The notes beneath the pieces were generated by a model that did no database searches, was not told the DNA's origin, and worked only from the letters and a program-made list of their open reading frames with translations. Position numbers and translations under genes: made by a program. DNA of 64,000 nt from assembly GCA_028871815.1 (NCBI GenBank), contig JAGWMJ010000002.1:124001-188000 (forward strand), written 5' to 3'. The stretch is from Armatimonadota bacterium. GTDB taxonomy: Bacteria > Armatimonadota > Chthonomonadetes > Chthonomonadales > Chthonomonadaceae. Shown one piece after another: positions 41,408 to 50,190 of the stretch. Position 1 is the stretch's first letter. Every line of letters starts with the position of its first letter.

Positions 41408-43177
41408 ATGAAGCTTAAGGCAACCATCCGGATTGCAGCGCTCAGCGCGCTTTTTGTGCCTGCTCTTTGCGCCGCACGTTTCGCAGCCCAAGCCGAGGCC
41501 GCGCCACCTGCGCCCGTCAGTTTCTACCGCCAGATCTTCCCGATTCTGCGTGAGCACTGCCAGATGTGCCACCAGCCGCGGTTCCAGGCTGCAAGCGGCA
41601 AGCTGGTGGTGACCACCTACGCGCTTTTCACCAAGGGGGGCGCGCACGGCGCCACCGTCAAGCCGGGTGATCCGGCGCACAGCCTGGTGTTGGACTACCT
41701 CACCGGCAAAACGATGCTGATGCCCAAGGGTGGCCCACCACTAATGCCTGCACAGATCGACATGTTCCGTCGATGGATTGCAGAGGGCGCGCACAACGAC
41801 ACACCGGCCGTGCACGCCACCTACGACGCCGCCCATCCGCCGATCTACAGCCAGCCGCCGGTCATCGTGGCAATGGCCTGGTCGCCCGATGGCAAAACAC
41901 TGGCGGTCTCCGGCTATCACGAGGTAGTGCTCCACAGTCTGCCGGACTTTCGCGTAACGGCCCGGTTGATTGGGGACGCCCAGCAGGTTGAGTCGATTTC
42001 GTATTCGCCCGATGGAAGCCTGATCGCGGTTGCGGGTGGCACGCCTGCGCGAATGGGCGAAGTCCAGTTCTGGTCGGTAGCGACGCACAAGCTGGTGCGG
42101 GCAGTGCCCGCCGGCTTTGATACCGTCTTCGGTGGCGCCTTTTCGCCAGATAGCAAGCAGTTTTCTTACGGTTCATCCAACAACAGCGTGCACGTCATAA
42201 CCGTGCCCGATGGCAAGCCGGTGATGCGGCTCGACAGCCACAGCGATTGGGTGTTTTCAACGGCTTTTTCGGACAACGGACGTCACGTGTTGAGCGCAAG
42301 CCGCGATGAGGCGATCAAGCTCACGCTGGTTTCGACCGGGCAGTTTATCGATGATATCAACACGCATACGACACCGCTCCGCTGCCTCGCCCGCTTTCCG
42401 CGGCCTCTGGCGACCCTGAGCGGAATCAGTCCGCAGCACTTCTTGCTGGTTCTGGACCGCAATGTGTTACCCGATGTGGCGCCAACCGGTACGGCATGGC
42501 TCCATCTGAACGGGGCCGGCATCAACGCTGCCGGCGATTTTAGCGTTCAGCTGCCTACCGGCAGCATTCCAACGCAACCATCGGTTGCCGTGACATTGCC
42601 GGGCGGCGCCAAAGACGGTGTTTACGACGTCAACATCACCGCCGCCAGGGCGCCTCTGCCGGATACCGACACAACCTCGGTCCGGCTGGATATCGGCAAG
42701 CTCACCGTGAGTGGCGCCGGCGCCAGGTTTCGTCTGCAGCCCGATCAGGTGGTATGCGGCGGCTCAGACGGCATACCGCGCCTGTACAAGGTCTTTCGTA
42801 CCGAGCCTCGCACGATGAATATGGAAGATCACAATATGCTGCGGGAGTTTCCGCGCCAGCTTTCGGCAATTACCTCCGTCGGTATCAGCCCCGACGACGG
42901 CATTCTCGCGGTGGGCAGTGAAAACCCGGTGATAAACCTGTACAACATGGTGACGGGAAAGCTGATCACAACCATGCACGCCACTGCAGGCGCAACCTAT
43001 GCGCTGGCGTTCAGCCCGGATGGCAGGCTGCTGGCTGCCGGTGGTTTCGACGGCTCAGTGCGCCTCTTTCAGGTGCCGGGCGGCGCCCTCAGGAAAAGCT
43101 TTTCGCCGGTGCCACTATCGAAACCGCTGGCAGAAAAGCGGCAAAGCAAGGCCGGCTTATCGAAGAGGAATTCGTAA
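41408..43177 (+). CDS. Exported Planctomycete-type cytochrome c / WD40 protein
   Basis: A 589-residue protein: signal peptide (IAALSALFVPALCAARFAAQ), a Planctomycete-type cytochrome domain (PILREHCQMCHQPRFQ with the CxxCH haem site, ending MPKGGPPLMPAQIDMFRRWI), then WD40 repeats of a beta-propeller (AMAWSPDGKTLAVSGYHEVV, SISYSPDGSLIAVAGGTPAR, YALAFSPDGRLLAAGGFDGS). This domain pair is common in Planctomycetota, Verrucomicrobiota and Armatimonadota surface systems. ATG at 41408. First gene of an operon with the DUF1549/DUF1553 and DUF1501 genes. Confidence 0.88.
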   Translation: MKLKATIRIAALSALFVPALCAARFAAQAEAAPPAPVSFYRQIFPILREHCQMCHQPRFQAASGKLVVTTYALFTKGGAHGATVKPGDPAHSLVLDYLTGKTMLMPKGGPPLMPAQIDMFRRWIAEGAHNDTPAVHATYDAAHPPIYSQPPVIVAMAWSPDGKTLAVSGYHEVVLHSLPDFRVTARLIGDAQQVESISYSPDGSLIAVAGGTPARMGEVQFWSVATHKLVRAVPAGFDTVFGGAFSPDSKQFSYGSSNNSVHVITVPDGKPVMRLDSHSDWVFSTAFSDNGRHVLSASRDEAIKLTLVSTGQFIDDINTHTTPLRCLARFPRPLATLSGISPQHFLLVLDRNVLPDVAPTGTAWLHLNGAGINAAGDFSVQLPTGSIPTQPSVAVTLPGGAKDGVYDVNITAARAPLPDTDTTSVRLDIGKLTVSGAGARFRLQPDQVVCGGSDGIPRLYKVFRTEPRTMNMEDHNMLREFPRQLSAITSVGISPDDGILAVGSENPVINLYNMVTGKLITTMHATAGATYALAFSPDGRLLAAGGFDGSVRLFQVPGGALRKSFSPVPLSKPLAEKRQSKAGLSKRNS

Positions 43178-43280
43178 GCCGAATCGTGTAACAAGCTAAA
43201 AGTAACTGGATTCTTGACATGCGCTGCATCTCACAGTAGCGCAAATCCGTGGCTTGGACCACGGCTCGGGGGCATTCGTT

Positions 43281-45767
43281 ATGGTATCTGCTTCGACAAA
43301 GCTGTCTGCAATGGTTGGACTGGCGCTCGCCGCGGTTAGTGGCATGCGCCCCGCGCTGGCCGCCGGGACCGCTCCGCCGCCCCGTCCCAAATTGCCGGCG
43401 ATTACCTCCATCAGCGTCCAGCCGGCCAGTTTGGTACTCAGTAACATTCGCGACGTTCGCACATTCATCGTTACCGGCCAGACCAAAGCTGGATACGCGG
43501 TAGATTTGTCGTACCTGGCGCACGCCGTTTGCCACTCACCCTGCGTCCGAATCGACGCGCAGGACTTTGTCCATCCGGTACGAGCGGGTCGGGCCACCAT
43601 CATCGTTACGGCCGGCGGCCGCCGGGCCGTGCTGCCCGTACTGGTGAAAAGCGTTAGCTCACCACCTGTCAGCTTCGTAGAAGAGATTGAGCCGGTCATA
43701 AGCAAAATCGGCTGCAACGCCGGCACGTGCCACGGCGCTGCCAAAGGCAAAGATGGCTTCAAGCTGTCGCTGCGTGGTTACGACCCAGCGTACGACTATC
43801 AGGCGTTGATTGATGACGTCTCGGGACGGCGGTTCAATCGCACAGATCCGGCGAAAAGCCTGATGCTCCTGAAGCCCACAGAGGCCGTACCTCACATGGG
43901 TGGGTTGGTGTTGAAGCCCGGCAGCCGGTACTACAAGCTGATCAAAGACTGGATCGCGCAGGGTGTCACCTTCGACGGCAAAACGGCATCGCGCCCTGTA
44001 TCCGTTTCGGTGCTGCCCAAAGTTCCTAACGTCACGCTGCCAGGCATGACGCAGAAGACGATTGTCATCGCAACGTACAAGGATGGCGTTACGAAAGATG
44101 TGACGCGCGACGCGGTCCTCAGCAGCAGTCAGCCGCTGGTGGCCACCGTGCAGCCGAATGGCACGGTTACTGCCGTACGCCGCGGCGAGGCCGCCCTTTT
44201 GGTGCGTTACGAGGGCAACTACGCCACCCAGAATATCCTGGTGCTTGGAGACCGTGCCGGTTATAAGTGGGCTTCGGCTCCGGAGTACAACTACATCGAC
44301 AAGCTGGTTGACGCCAAGCTGCAGAAGATCAAGGCGCTGGCGGCGCCGGTTTGCGGAGACGCCACCTACCTGCGGCGCGTTACGCTTGACTTGACCGGCT
44401 TGCCGCCAACCCCGTCCGAGGTGGTCAAGTTCCTTGCCGATAAAGCTCCGACGCAGCAGAAGCGTGCGGCGCTCGTCGACTCCCTTATCGGCTCGCCAGA
44501 CTTTGTGGAGCACTGGACAAACAAATGGGCTGACCTGCTTGATTGCAGTTCGCGGTACCTGGGCGATGATGGTGTGCGCAAGTTTCACAACTGGATTCAC
44601 TACGCCATGGCGACCAACATGCCGTACAACCAGTTTGTAAAGTCGATGCTGACGGCCAGTGGCGACGCCTACACCGTGGCGCCGGCCAACTACCTCCGGA
44701 TTGTGCGCGACACATCTACAGCTACTGAAGATGTGACGCAACTGTTCCTCGGAGTTCGGTTTTCGTGCTGTAAGTGCCATGACCATCCGTTTGAACGCTG
44801 GACGCAGGACCAGTACTATCAGATCGGCGCCTATTTTTCGCAGGTCGCCTTCAAGCCGGGAAGCCGCCCCGGTGACGAGGTCGTGTACGACTCGGGTAAA
44901 GGCCAGATGATCAGCCCGCGTACCGGTGACGCAGTAGCCCCGGATGTGCCGGTGGGCTATGCGAAACCGATCACGGCATCGTACGACGATCGGCGTGAGG
45001 TTCTTGCCGACTGGCTCACGTCGGCAAAGAATCCGTTCTTCGCACAGGCAATGGCCAACCGGGTATGGAGCTACTTCCTGGGCAAGGGGATCATCGATCC
45101 GGTTGATGATATCCGCTCCAGTAATCCGCCAAGTAACCCGGCTCTGCTGGCGGCGCTCACTAAGGATTTCGTGGCACACGGGTTCGATGTACGGCACATC
45201 ATGCGTGAGATCGTGTTGTCGAGAACATACCAATCGACTATCCGCACCAACAAGTGGAATAGCGACGATGACACGAATTTCTCGCACTTCATTCCAAACC
45301 GGCTCCAAGCGGAGGAGCTGTTGGACGCGATCGACCTTGCCACCGGTGCTCAAACGCACTTTACGGCTGAGCCCGTCGGGATGCTTGCAGAAGACCTGCC
45401 CGATTCCTCCGCTCCCGGAAGTGGCGGCTTCCTGGACGTGTTCGGTAGGCCGTCCCGCCAAACGCCGTGCGAATGTGAACGCACGGTGAATGTAAGCCTT
45501 GGCCAGGCGATGAACCTCATAAACGGTCCCACGCTGTCGGATGCTGTCGACAGCCCAACAGGACGCATCGCCGCGCTTATGAAAACCAATCCGAGTGACG
45601 CCGATTTGGTGAACAGCATCTTCCTTGCGTCACTGTCGCGCTATCCAACTGCCACCGAAATGGCCGCATCCACGCGCGCACTGCATCAAGCCTCAACCCG
45701 GGAGCGTGGCGCGCAGGATTTAATGTGGGCGCTACTCAACAGCCCGGCGTTTCTCTTTAACCGGTAA
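43281..45767 (+). CDS. Exported PSCyt2/PSD1 (DUF1549/DUF1553) protein with Ig-like domains
   Basis: An 828-residue exported protein. After a signal peptide (STKLSAMVGLALAAVSGM) come an Ig-like module, a cytochrome-like CNAGTCHG motif, a second BIG2-type Ig module (VATVQPNGTVTAVRRGEAAL), then DUF1549 (LDLTGLPPTPSEV, HWTNKWADLLDCSSRYLG, CCKCHDHPFERWTQDQYY). DUF1553 (MANRVWSYFLGKGIIDPVDD, SRTYQSTIRTNKWN, FIPNRLQAEELLDAID) closes the protein. ATG 43281 with a G-rich ribosome site. The family is typical of the Planctomycetota superphylum and Armatimonadota; its chemistry is unproven. Operon with DUF1501 (16 bp). Confidence 0.9.
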   Translation: MVSASTKLSAMVGLALAAVSGMRPALAAGTAPPPRPKLPAITSISVQPASLVLSNIRDVRTFIVTGQTKAGYAVDLSYLAHAVCHSPCVRIDAQDFVHPVRAGRATIIVTAGGRRAVLPVLVKSVSSPPVSFVEEIEPVISKIGCNAGTCHGAAKGKDGFKLSLRGYDPAYDYQALIDDVSGRRFNRTDPAKSLMLLKPTEAVPHMGGLVLKPGSRYYKLIKDWIAQGVTFDGKTASRPVSVSVLPKVPNVTLPGMTQKTIVIATYKDGVTKDVTRDAVLSSSQPLVATVQPNGTVTAVRRGEAALLVRYEGNYATQNILVLGDRAGYKWASAPEYNYIDKLVDAKLQKIKALAAPVCGDATYLRRVTLDLTGLPPTPSEVVKFLADKAPTQQKRAALVDSLIGSPDFVEHWTNKWADLLDCSSRYLGDDGVRKFHNWIHYAMATNMPYNQFVKSMLTASGDAYTVAPANYLRIVRDTSTATEDVTQLFLGVRFSCCKCHDHPFERWTQDQYYQIGAYFSQVAFKPGSRPGDEVVYDSGKGQMISPRTGDAVAPDVPVGYAKPITASYDDRREVLADWLTSAKNPFFAQAMANRVWSYFLGKGIIDPVDDIRSSNPPSNPALLAALTKDFVAHGFDVRHIMREIVLSRTYQSTIRTNKWNSDDDTNFSHFIPNRLQAEELLDAIDLATGAQTHFTAEPVGMLAEDLPDSSAPGSGGFLDVFGRPSRQTPCECERTVNVSLGQAMNLINGPTLSDAVDSPTGRIAALMKTNPSDADLVNSIFLASLSRYPTATEMAASTRALHQASTRERGAQDLMWALLNSPAFLFNR

Positions 45768-45783
45768 CCACCGGAGGTGTAAT

Positions 45784-47238
45784 ATGCTCTCCATTCCTGG
45801 TAAACAGGGTCGGCTGTGTGATAGCCTGACGCGCCGCGAATTGATGCGCGTCGGCGGCGCCGGCATGCTTGGTCTTGCCCTCCCCGCGTTTCTTCGATCG
45901 GAAGCATCGGCCGCGCCCAGCACGCTGCCGGGATTCAAATCGGTCAAATCGGTGATTCTGCTCTACCTGCAGGGCGGTCCCAGTCACATCGATATCTGGG
46001 ACCCCAAGCCCGATGCGCCTGCCGACGTCCGCGGCCTCTTCAAGCCAATCAAGACCAACGTACCCGGCGTTTGGCTTTCAGAAACAATGCCGCTGTTGGC
46101 TCAGCAGATGGATAAGTGCCAGCTCATCCGGTCGGTATCGTACACGCCGAACGGTCTGTTCAACCATACCGCCGCGATGTATCAGATGCTCACCGGCGAA
46201 CAGGCCGACAAGGTCTCGCCCTCGGGGCAGCTGGAGCCGCCTTCACCGTACGACTATCCGAACGTTGGCTGCCAGATTGTCAAAAGGTTACCACCAGCGG
46301 TTCCGATGTTGCCGTTCGTGATGATGCCGCGCCCACTGCAGGAGAGCAACGTCATCGGCAAGGCAGGAACAGCCGGCTTCCTCGGCAAGGCTCTGGATCC
46401 TTACTACCTCTATCCGCCGGGCGACGATATGGACCAGACCAAAATGGACCATATCAAACTCGACGACTTTACGCTCCGCGGTGAGGTATCCAAAGCCCGT
46501 ATGGAGCGCCGGGCGAATCTGAGGACGCTCATCGATTCCTCCATGCCCGATCTCGAGCAGGCAGTAAGCAGCTACGCCCTCGATGACTACTACAAGGACG
46601 CATTGAGCCTGATCCTGTCCGGTCGAGCACGAAAAGCGTTTGACCTGACCGAAGAGCCGGCGGCTATTCGTGACCGGTACGGCCGGCATACCTGGGGTCA
46701 GTCCTGCCTGCTGGCTCGTCGTCTCATCGAGGCGGGTACTCGGTTTGTGCAGGTCAACTGGCCCTCGGTGGCAAACGGCGACCCGAAAACGACCGCGTGG
46801 GATACGCACGCAGCCAACTTTGGACCGCTGAAGAACCTCCACTGCCCCAAACTCGACAGCGCCGTATCGGCCCTGCTGGAGGATATGACGCACCGCGGCA
46901 TGCTGGAGGATACGCTGGTACTGGCCGTTGGCGAGTTTGGCCGCTCGCCGCGACTGGGCGTCAGCACTTCCGGCAATGGCAACGCGCCGGATGGCCGGGA
47001 TCACTGGCCGTACTGCTACACAGCGCTCATCGCCGGCGGCGCCATCAAGCCTGGGCAGGTTTACGGAAAGTCGGATGAAACGGCGTCGTCGCCAAAGGAG
47101 AATGCGGTAACGCCCACCGATATACTGGCCACCGTTTACCACATGCTCGGCATACCGCCCAGCACCATCTACCACAACAACCTGGGCCAGCCGCGCGAAC
47201 TGGTAAAGGGCAAGATAATAACCGGCCTGTTTTCGTAA
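45784..47238 (+). CDS. DUF1501 family secreted protein (PSD1 partner)
   Basis: A 484-residue DUF1501 protein with a Tat-like N-terminus (LTRRELMRVGGAGMLGLALP). Features: VILLYLQGGPSHIDIWDPKP (metal-site start), TPNGLFNHTAAMYQMLTG, AWDTHAANFGPLKN, AVGEFGRSPRLG and DHWPYCYTALIAGGAIKPGQ. It belongs to the alkaline-phosphatase/sulfatase-like superfamily by fold. ATG with GGAGG 6 nt upstream. Last gene of the operon, followed by a strong hairpin. It differs clearly from the DUF1501 at 21765, so the window has both DUF1501 subtypes. Confidence 0.9.
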   Translation: MLSIPGKQGRLCDSLTRRELMRVGGAGMLGLALPAFLRSEASAAPSTLPGFKSVKSVILLYLQGGPSHIDIWDPKPDAPADVRGLFKPIKTNVPGVWLSETMPLLAQQMDKCQLIRSVSYTPNGLFNHTAAMYQMLTGEQADKVSPSGQLEPPSPYDYPNVGCQIVKRLPPAVPMLPFVMMPRPLQESNVIGKAGTAGFLGKALDPYYLYPPGDDMDQTKMDHIKLDDFTLRGEVSKARMERRANLRTLIDSSMPDLEQAVSSYALDDYYKDALSLILSGRARKAFDLTEEPAAIRDRYGRHTWGQSCLLARRLIEAGTRFVQVNWPSVANGDPKTTAWDTHAANFGPLKNLHCPKLDSAVSALLEDMTHRGMLEDTLVLAVGEFGRSPRLGVSTSGNGNAPDGRDHWPYCYTALIAGGAIKPGQVYGKSDETASSPKENAVTPTDILATVYHMLGIPPSTIYHNNLGQPRELVKGKIITGLFS

Positions 47239-47279
47239 GCCCGTCCCGGTGAAAGCCGGCCGCCGCCTGCCTTTGCTGT

Positions 47280-47323
47280 AAACGAACGAGGCGACCCGCC
47301 GTAGTGGGCCGCCTCGTTCGTTT
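47280..47323. terminator. Bidirectional hairpin between convergent operons
   Basis: AAACGAACGAGGCG (47280-47293) pairs perfectly with CGCCTCGTTCGTTT (47310-47323), enclosing CCC/GGG. TTT flanks both ends, so it can stop transcripts of the DUF1501 operon (rightward) and gpmA (leftward). Confidence 0.75.
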
Positions 47324-47378
47324 GGTACCGGACTCTATCGTGAAGCCTGGGCGATGGCTTCTGCAAATCTGCTGCTTG

Positions 47379-47990
47379 TTATAACTCGGTTTTAGACGCG
47401 GGCAAGCCGTCGGCGCCGATCTCGTAGATGATCGGAACTCCGTTTGGTATATTCAGGGCCACCACCGCCTCTTCGGAGAGGTTATCCAGCGCCATCACGA
47501 TAGCTCGCAGGCTGTTGCCGTGAGCTGATACCAGAACGCAGTTTCCCGCCTGTAGCTTGGGCAGAATCTCACGTTGGTAGTAGGGCAGGGTGCGAGCGGC
47601 GGTGTCCTTCAGACTTTCCCCGTTTGGCGGCCGCACATCGTAGCTGCGGCGCCATAACATTACCTGGGCGTCGCCAAACTTCTGAGCGGTCTCGGCCTTA
47701 TTCAAGCCCTGCAGGTCACCGTAGTGGCGCTCGTTAAGCGCCTGATTGTATGTAACCGGCAGGTCCTCCTGCTGCGCCGCCTTCAGGCAAATCTCAAGCG
47801 TGTCGATCGCCCGCCGCAGCACTGAGGTGTACGCCTCTTGAATGACAATGCCGGCGGCAAGCAGCTTCTCTCCGGACTCGCGCGCCTCCACCACCCCTTG
47901 TTCGGTTAGCGGAATATCGACCCATCCCGTAAACCGGTTCTCCAGGTTCCAGGTGGATTGTCCATGCCGCAGCAGTATTAACTTTGCCAA
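47379..47990 (-). CDS. gpmA: 2,3-bisphosphoglycerate-dependent phosphoglycerate mutase
   Basis: A 203-residue enzyme interconverting 3- and 2-phosphoglycerate in glycolysis/gluconeogenesis. LLRHGQSTWN with phospho-accepting H9, FTGWVDIPLTEQG, NERHYGDLQGLNKAE with acid/base E87, and VSAHGNSLRAI with H157 are the diagnostic residues. It is about 45 residues shorter than E. coli GpmA, like the short bacterial forms. Last gene of the serA-mqnD-AAA-gpmA operon, 12 bp after the AAA gene, ending before a bidirectional hairpin. Nearby glycerate kinase feeds the same 2-/3-phosphoglycerate pool. Confidence 0.94.
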   Translation of the reverse strand: MAKLILLRHGQSTWNLENRFTGWVDIPLTEQGVVEARESGEKLLAAGIVIQEAYTSVLRRAIDTLEICLKAAQQEDLPVTYNQALNERHYGDLQGLNKAETAQKFGDAQVMLWRRSYDVRPPNGESLKDTAARTLPYYQREILPKLQAGNCVLVSAHGNSLRAIVMALDNLSEEAVVALNIPNGVPIIYEIGADGLPASKTEL

Positions 47991-48002
47991 TCGTGTACTC
48001 CC

Positions 48003-49268
48003 TCAGCCAAGATTCTCCAGCGCCGTTCTAAAATCGGCCAAAGTCAATGATCGCGACTGGTTCTCATCGCCGTCGGCGATCCGGATGAGCGCCTGGAGCC
48101 CAGCTTCATCAACCAATGCCCGGATATCCGCGCCGCTGTAACCATCCGTGATGCGGACCAGTTCGTCCAGCTCAACATCATCGTCGAGCTGAGCCGAGCG
48201 GGTGCAAAGTTGCAGCAGTTGCAGCCGGCCGTTGGCTTCCGGCATCGGTATCTCAATCTCGCGCGACAGCCTTCCCCCTCGGCGCAGAGCCGGGTCGAGC
48301 ATATCGGGTCGGTTCGTGGCGGCAATTACCAGCACGCGTTCGTTACGAGTAAGGCCGTCCATCTCCTGCAGAAACTGATTGACCACCTTGTCGGAATGAA
48401 TCGCCACGCCACCCTGACGCATCGGTAGGAGCGCGTCGACCTCATCGATGAAGATGATGGCGGGCGGCGTGGCGCGCGCCCGTGCAAACAGGTCGCGCAC
48501 GCGTTTTTCACTCTCGCCAACATACATCTGGTGAATATCGGCCGGCGTTATCGAGTAAAAGCTGCACTTTGCTTCGTGGGCTAACACACGCGCAATGGTG
48601 GTTTTGCCGGTCCCGGGCGGGCCCTTGAGCAGCAGACCGGTGGGCGGCTGCACACCGAGCTGCTGCGCCAGCTCCGGCTTCTCCATCATCAGCTGCACCT
48701 GCCGCAACTCTCGCTTGGTCTTATCGTTGACCACCAGATCCGCCCACGTAAGAGGCTCGCGAGGTGTTGTTTCTGGAGCCACGGAGTCGATGCCCTCCAG
48801 CGAGCGCGCCAATCCCCGATAGCCGGTGTTTGCAGGCTCCAGTTCGGCGGCTTTGCGCGCTGCTTCGGCCGCCTCGGGACGCCGCTCCAGTGCTTGAAGC
48901 GTTCTTCCCAGGTAGTGCCATGCCCGGGCGTGTGCCGGATCCCGCGAGGTAACCGATTTCAGGTAGTGGGCGGCGTCATTCAGATTCTGTCGGTACGCTC
49001 GATAACGACGCTTCCCATCGCGGGCGGTTTCATCAAATCCCAGCACATGCGCGCCATACGCAACCGCAAGGTCGGCCAGCGTGGGTTTCTCAGCTTCAGC
49101 CAGGTTCCAGAGTGCCCAGCCAAGCCGGAATCGTGCTTCAACGTTCTCGGCATCGGCAGCTACGGCCCCTCGGAAAAACTCAATGGCGCTATTCCAGTTG
49201 TACACGCGGGCGCGCTGCATGCCTTCGTGCAGCAGGTCTTCCAGCGGTACAGGTGGTAAATCGGCCAT
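48003..49268 (-). CDS. TPR-AAA ATPase
   Basis: A 421-residue protein: N-terminal TPR-like helices (about 15-165: AIEFFRGAVAADAENVEARF, AHARAWHYLGRTLQALERRP), then a single AAA module. Walker A is LKGPPGTGKTTIARVL, Walker B AIIFIDEVDALLP, the second region of homology is TNRPDMLDPALRRGGRL, and sensor-2 is DGYSGADIRALVDEA. It lacks membrane helices and a protease domain, so it is not FtsH; it is closer to katanin/Cdc48-like AAA proteins. A chaperone or remodelling role is likely, substrate unknown. ATG 49268. Confidence 0.87.
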   Translation of the reverse strand: MADLPPVPLEDLLHEGMQRARVYNWNSAIEFFRGAVAADAENVEARFRLGWALWNLAEAEKPTLADLAVAYGAHVLGFDETARDGKRRYRAYRQNLNDAAHYLKSVTSRDPAHARAWHYLGRTLQALERRPEAAEAARKAAELEPANTGYRGLARSLEGIDSVAPETTPREPLTWADLVVNDKTKRELRQVQLMMEKPELAQQLGVQPPTGLLLKGPPGTGKTTIARVLAHEAKCSFYSITPADIHQMYVGESEKRVRDLFARARATPPAIIFIDEVDALLPMRQGGVAIHSDKVVNQFLQEMDGLTRNERVLVIAATNRPDMLDPALRRGGRLSREIEIPMPEANGRLQLLQLCTRSAQLDDDVELDELVRITDGYSGADIRALVDEAGLQALIRIADGDENQSRSLTLADFRTALENLG

Positions 49269-49320
49269 TATTGGTCGGTTGCAGATTGTAGCAGCCGCGC
49301 CGCATCCGCCAACGCCGGGT

Positions 49321-50181
49321 CTATTCCACGAACTCCACCATGCCAACAGGAGCCGAAATGCCCTTGTCGGCGCCCCGCTGAAGGAACAACTCAATACTGC
49401 GGCGGCCGGCGTCGCCCATCTCAAGCGTCCAGTCGTTTACATACATGCCTACAAACCGGTCGGCGGTGTCGGTGTCCATATCTCGCGCATATTGAAGCGC
49501 ATGCTGCAGACCGGCTGCTCGATGCTGCAACGCGTATGAAATACTGGCCTTGAGCGCCCTGCTAACCTTCTCCTGCGTTTCGGCGCTCAGGTCCTTGCGG
49601 ATCGCGTTCACGCCAAGCGGCAGCGGCAAACCGGTGTCATCCTTCCACCATCGGCCCAGGTCGGCGCTGCAGTGCAGACCAAGCCGACCGTGCGTCAGTT
49701 GTCCCTCATGGATCAACAGACCGGCCTCGTGCTCGCCGCTTGCCACCGCCTCCATGATCTGATCAAACGGCATCACCACGGCTTTGAACGGACCAGGCAG
49801 AAAGAGCGAAAGTGCGAGAAATGCCGATGTCATCCGACCCGGTATCGCGATGGTGAGGTTGCAAAGCTCTTCCGGTGAACATGGCTTGCGAGTAACGACG
49901 ATCGGCCCGTAGCCGTCACCCATGCTGGCGCCGTGCGTCAGGATCGCGTAGCGGTCACTCACCTGCGTGTAGGCGTGTACCGATATCGCCGTACACTCGA
50001 GCCGGCCATCGCGCGCCCATTCGTTGAGCGTTTGAATATCTTGAAGCGTGTGGTGGAACTCCAGTCCCTCCGAATCCACAAGATGGTTTGCCAGCCCGTA
50101 AAACATGAAGGCGTCATCGGAATCCGGACTGTGGCCAAGTTGAATGAGAGTTGGTTGGGCCGATGCGGAGGAAGTGTGCAT
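49321..50181 (-). CDS. mqnD: 1,4-dihydroxy-6-naphthoate synthase (futalosine menaquinone pathway)
   Basis: A 286-residue enzyme that converts cyclic dehypoxanthine futalosine to 1,4-dihydroxy-6-naphthoate. LGHSPDSDDAFMFYGLANH is the family N-terminus, ECTAISVHAYTQVSDRYAIL, HGASMGDGYGPIVV and IAIPGRMTSAFLALSLF form the ligand-binding site, and HEAGLLIHEGQLTHGRLGL matches. So menaquinone is made by the futalosine route here; other mqn genes are not in the window. ATG 50181, nine bp after serA, in the same operon. Confidence 0.93.
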   Translation of the reverse strand: MHTSSASAQPTLIQLGHSPDSDDAFMFYGLANHLVDSEGLEFHHTLQDIQTLNEWARDGRLECTAISVHAYTQVSDRYAILTHGASMGDGYGPIVVTRKPCSPEELCNLTIAIPGRMTSAFLALSLFLPGPFKAVVMPFDQIMEAVASGEHEAGLLIHEGQLTHGRLGLHCSADLGRWWKDDTGLPLPLGVNAIRKDLSAETQEKVSRALKASISYALQHRAAGLQHALQYARDMDTDTADRFVGMYVNDWTLEMGDAGRRSIELFLQRGADKGISAPVGMVEFVE

Positions 50182-50190
50182 AGAGTCCTT

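Noticed and set aside
43659-45461. A 600-residue open frame on the minus strand opposite the DUF1549/DUF1553 gene
   Set aside because: It is the antisense of a strongly supported gene; His/Arg-rich composition, no motifs and no ribosome site. A GC-rich codon-position artefact.
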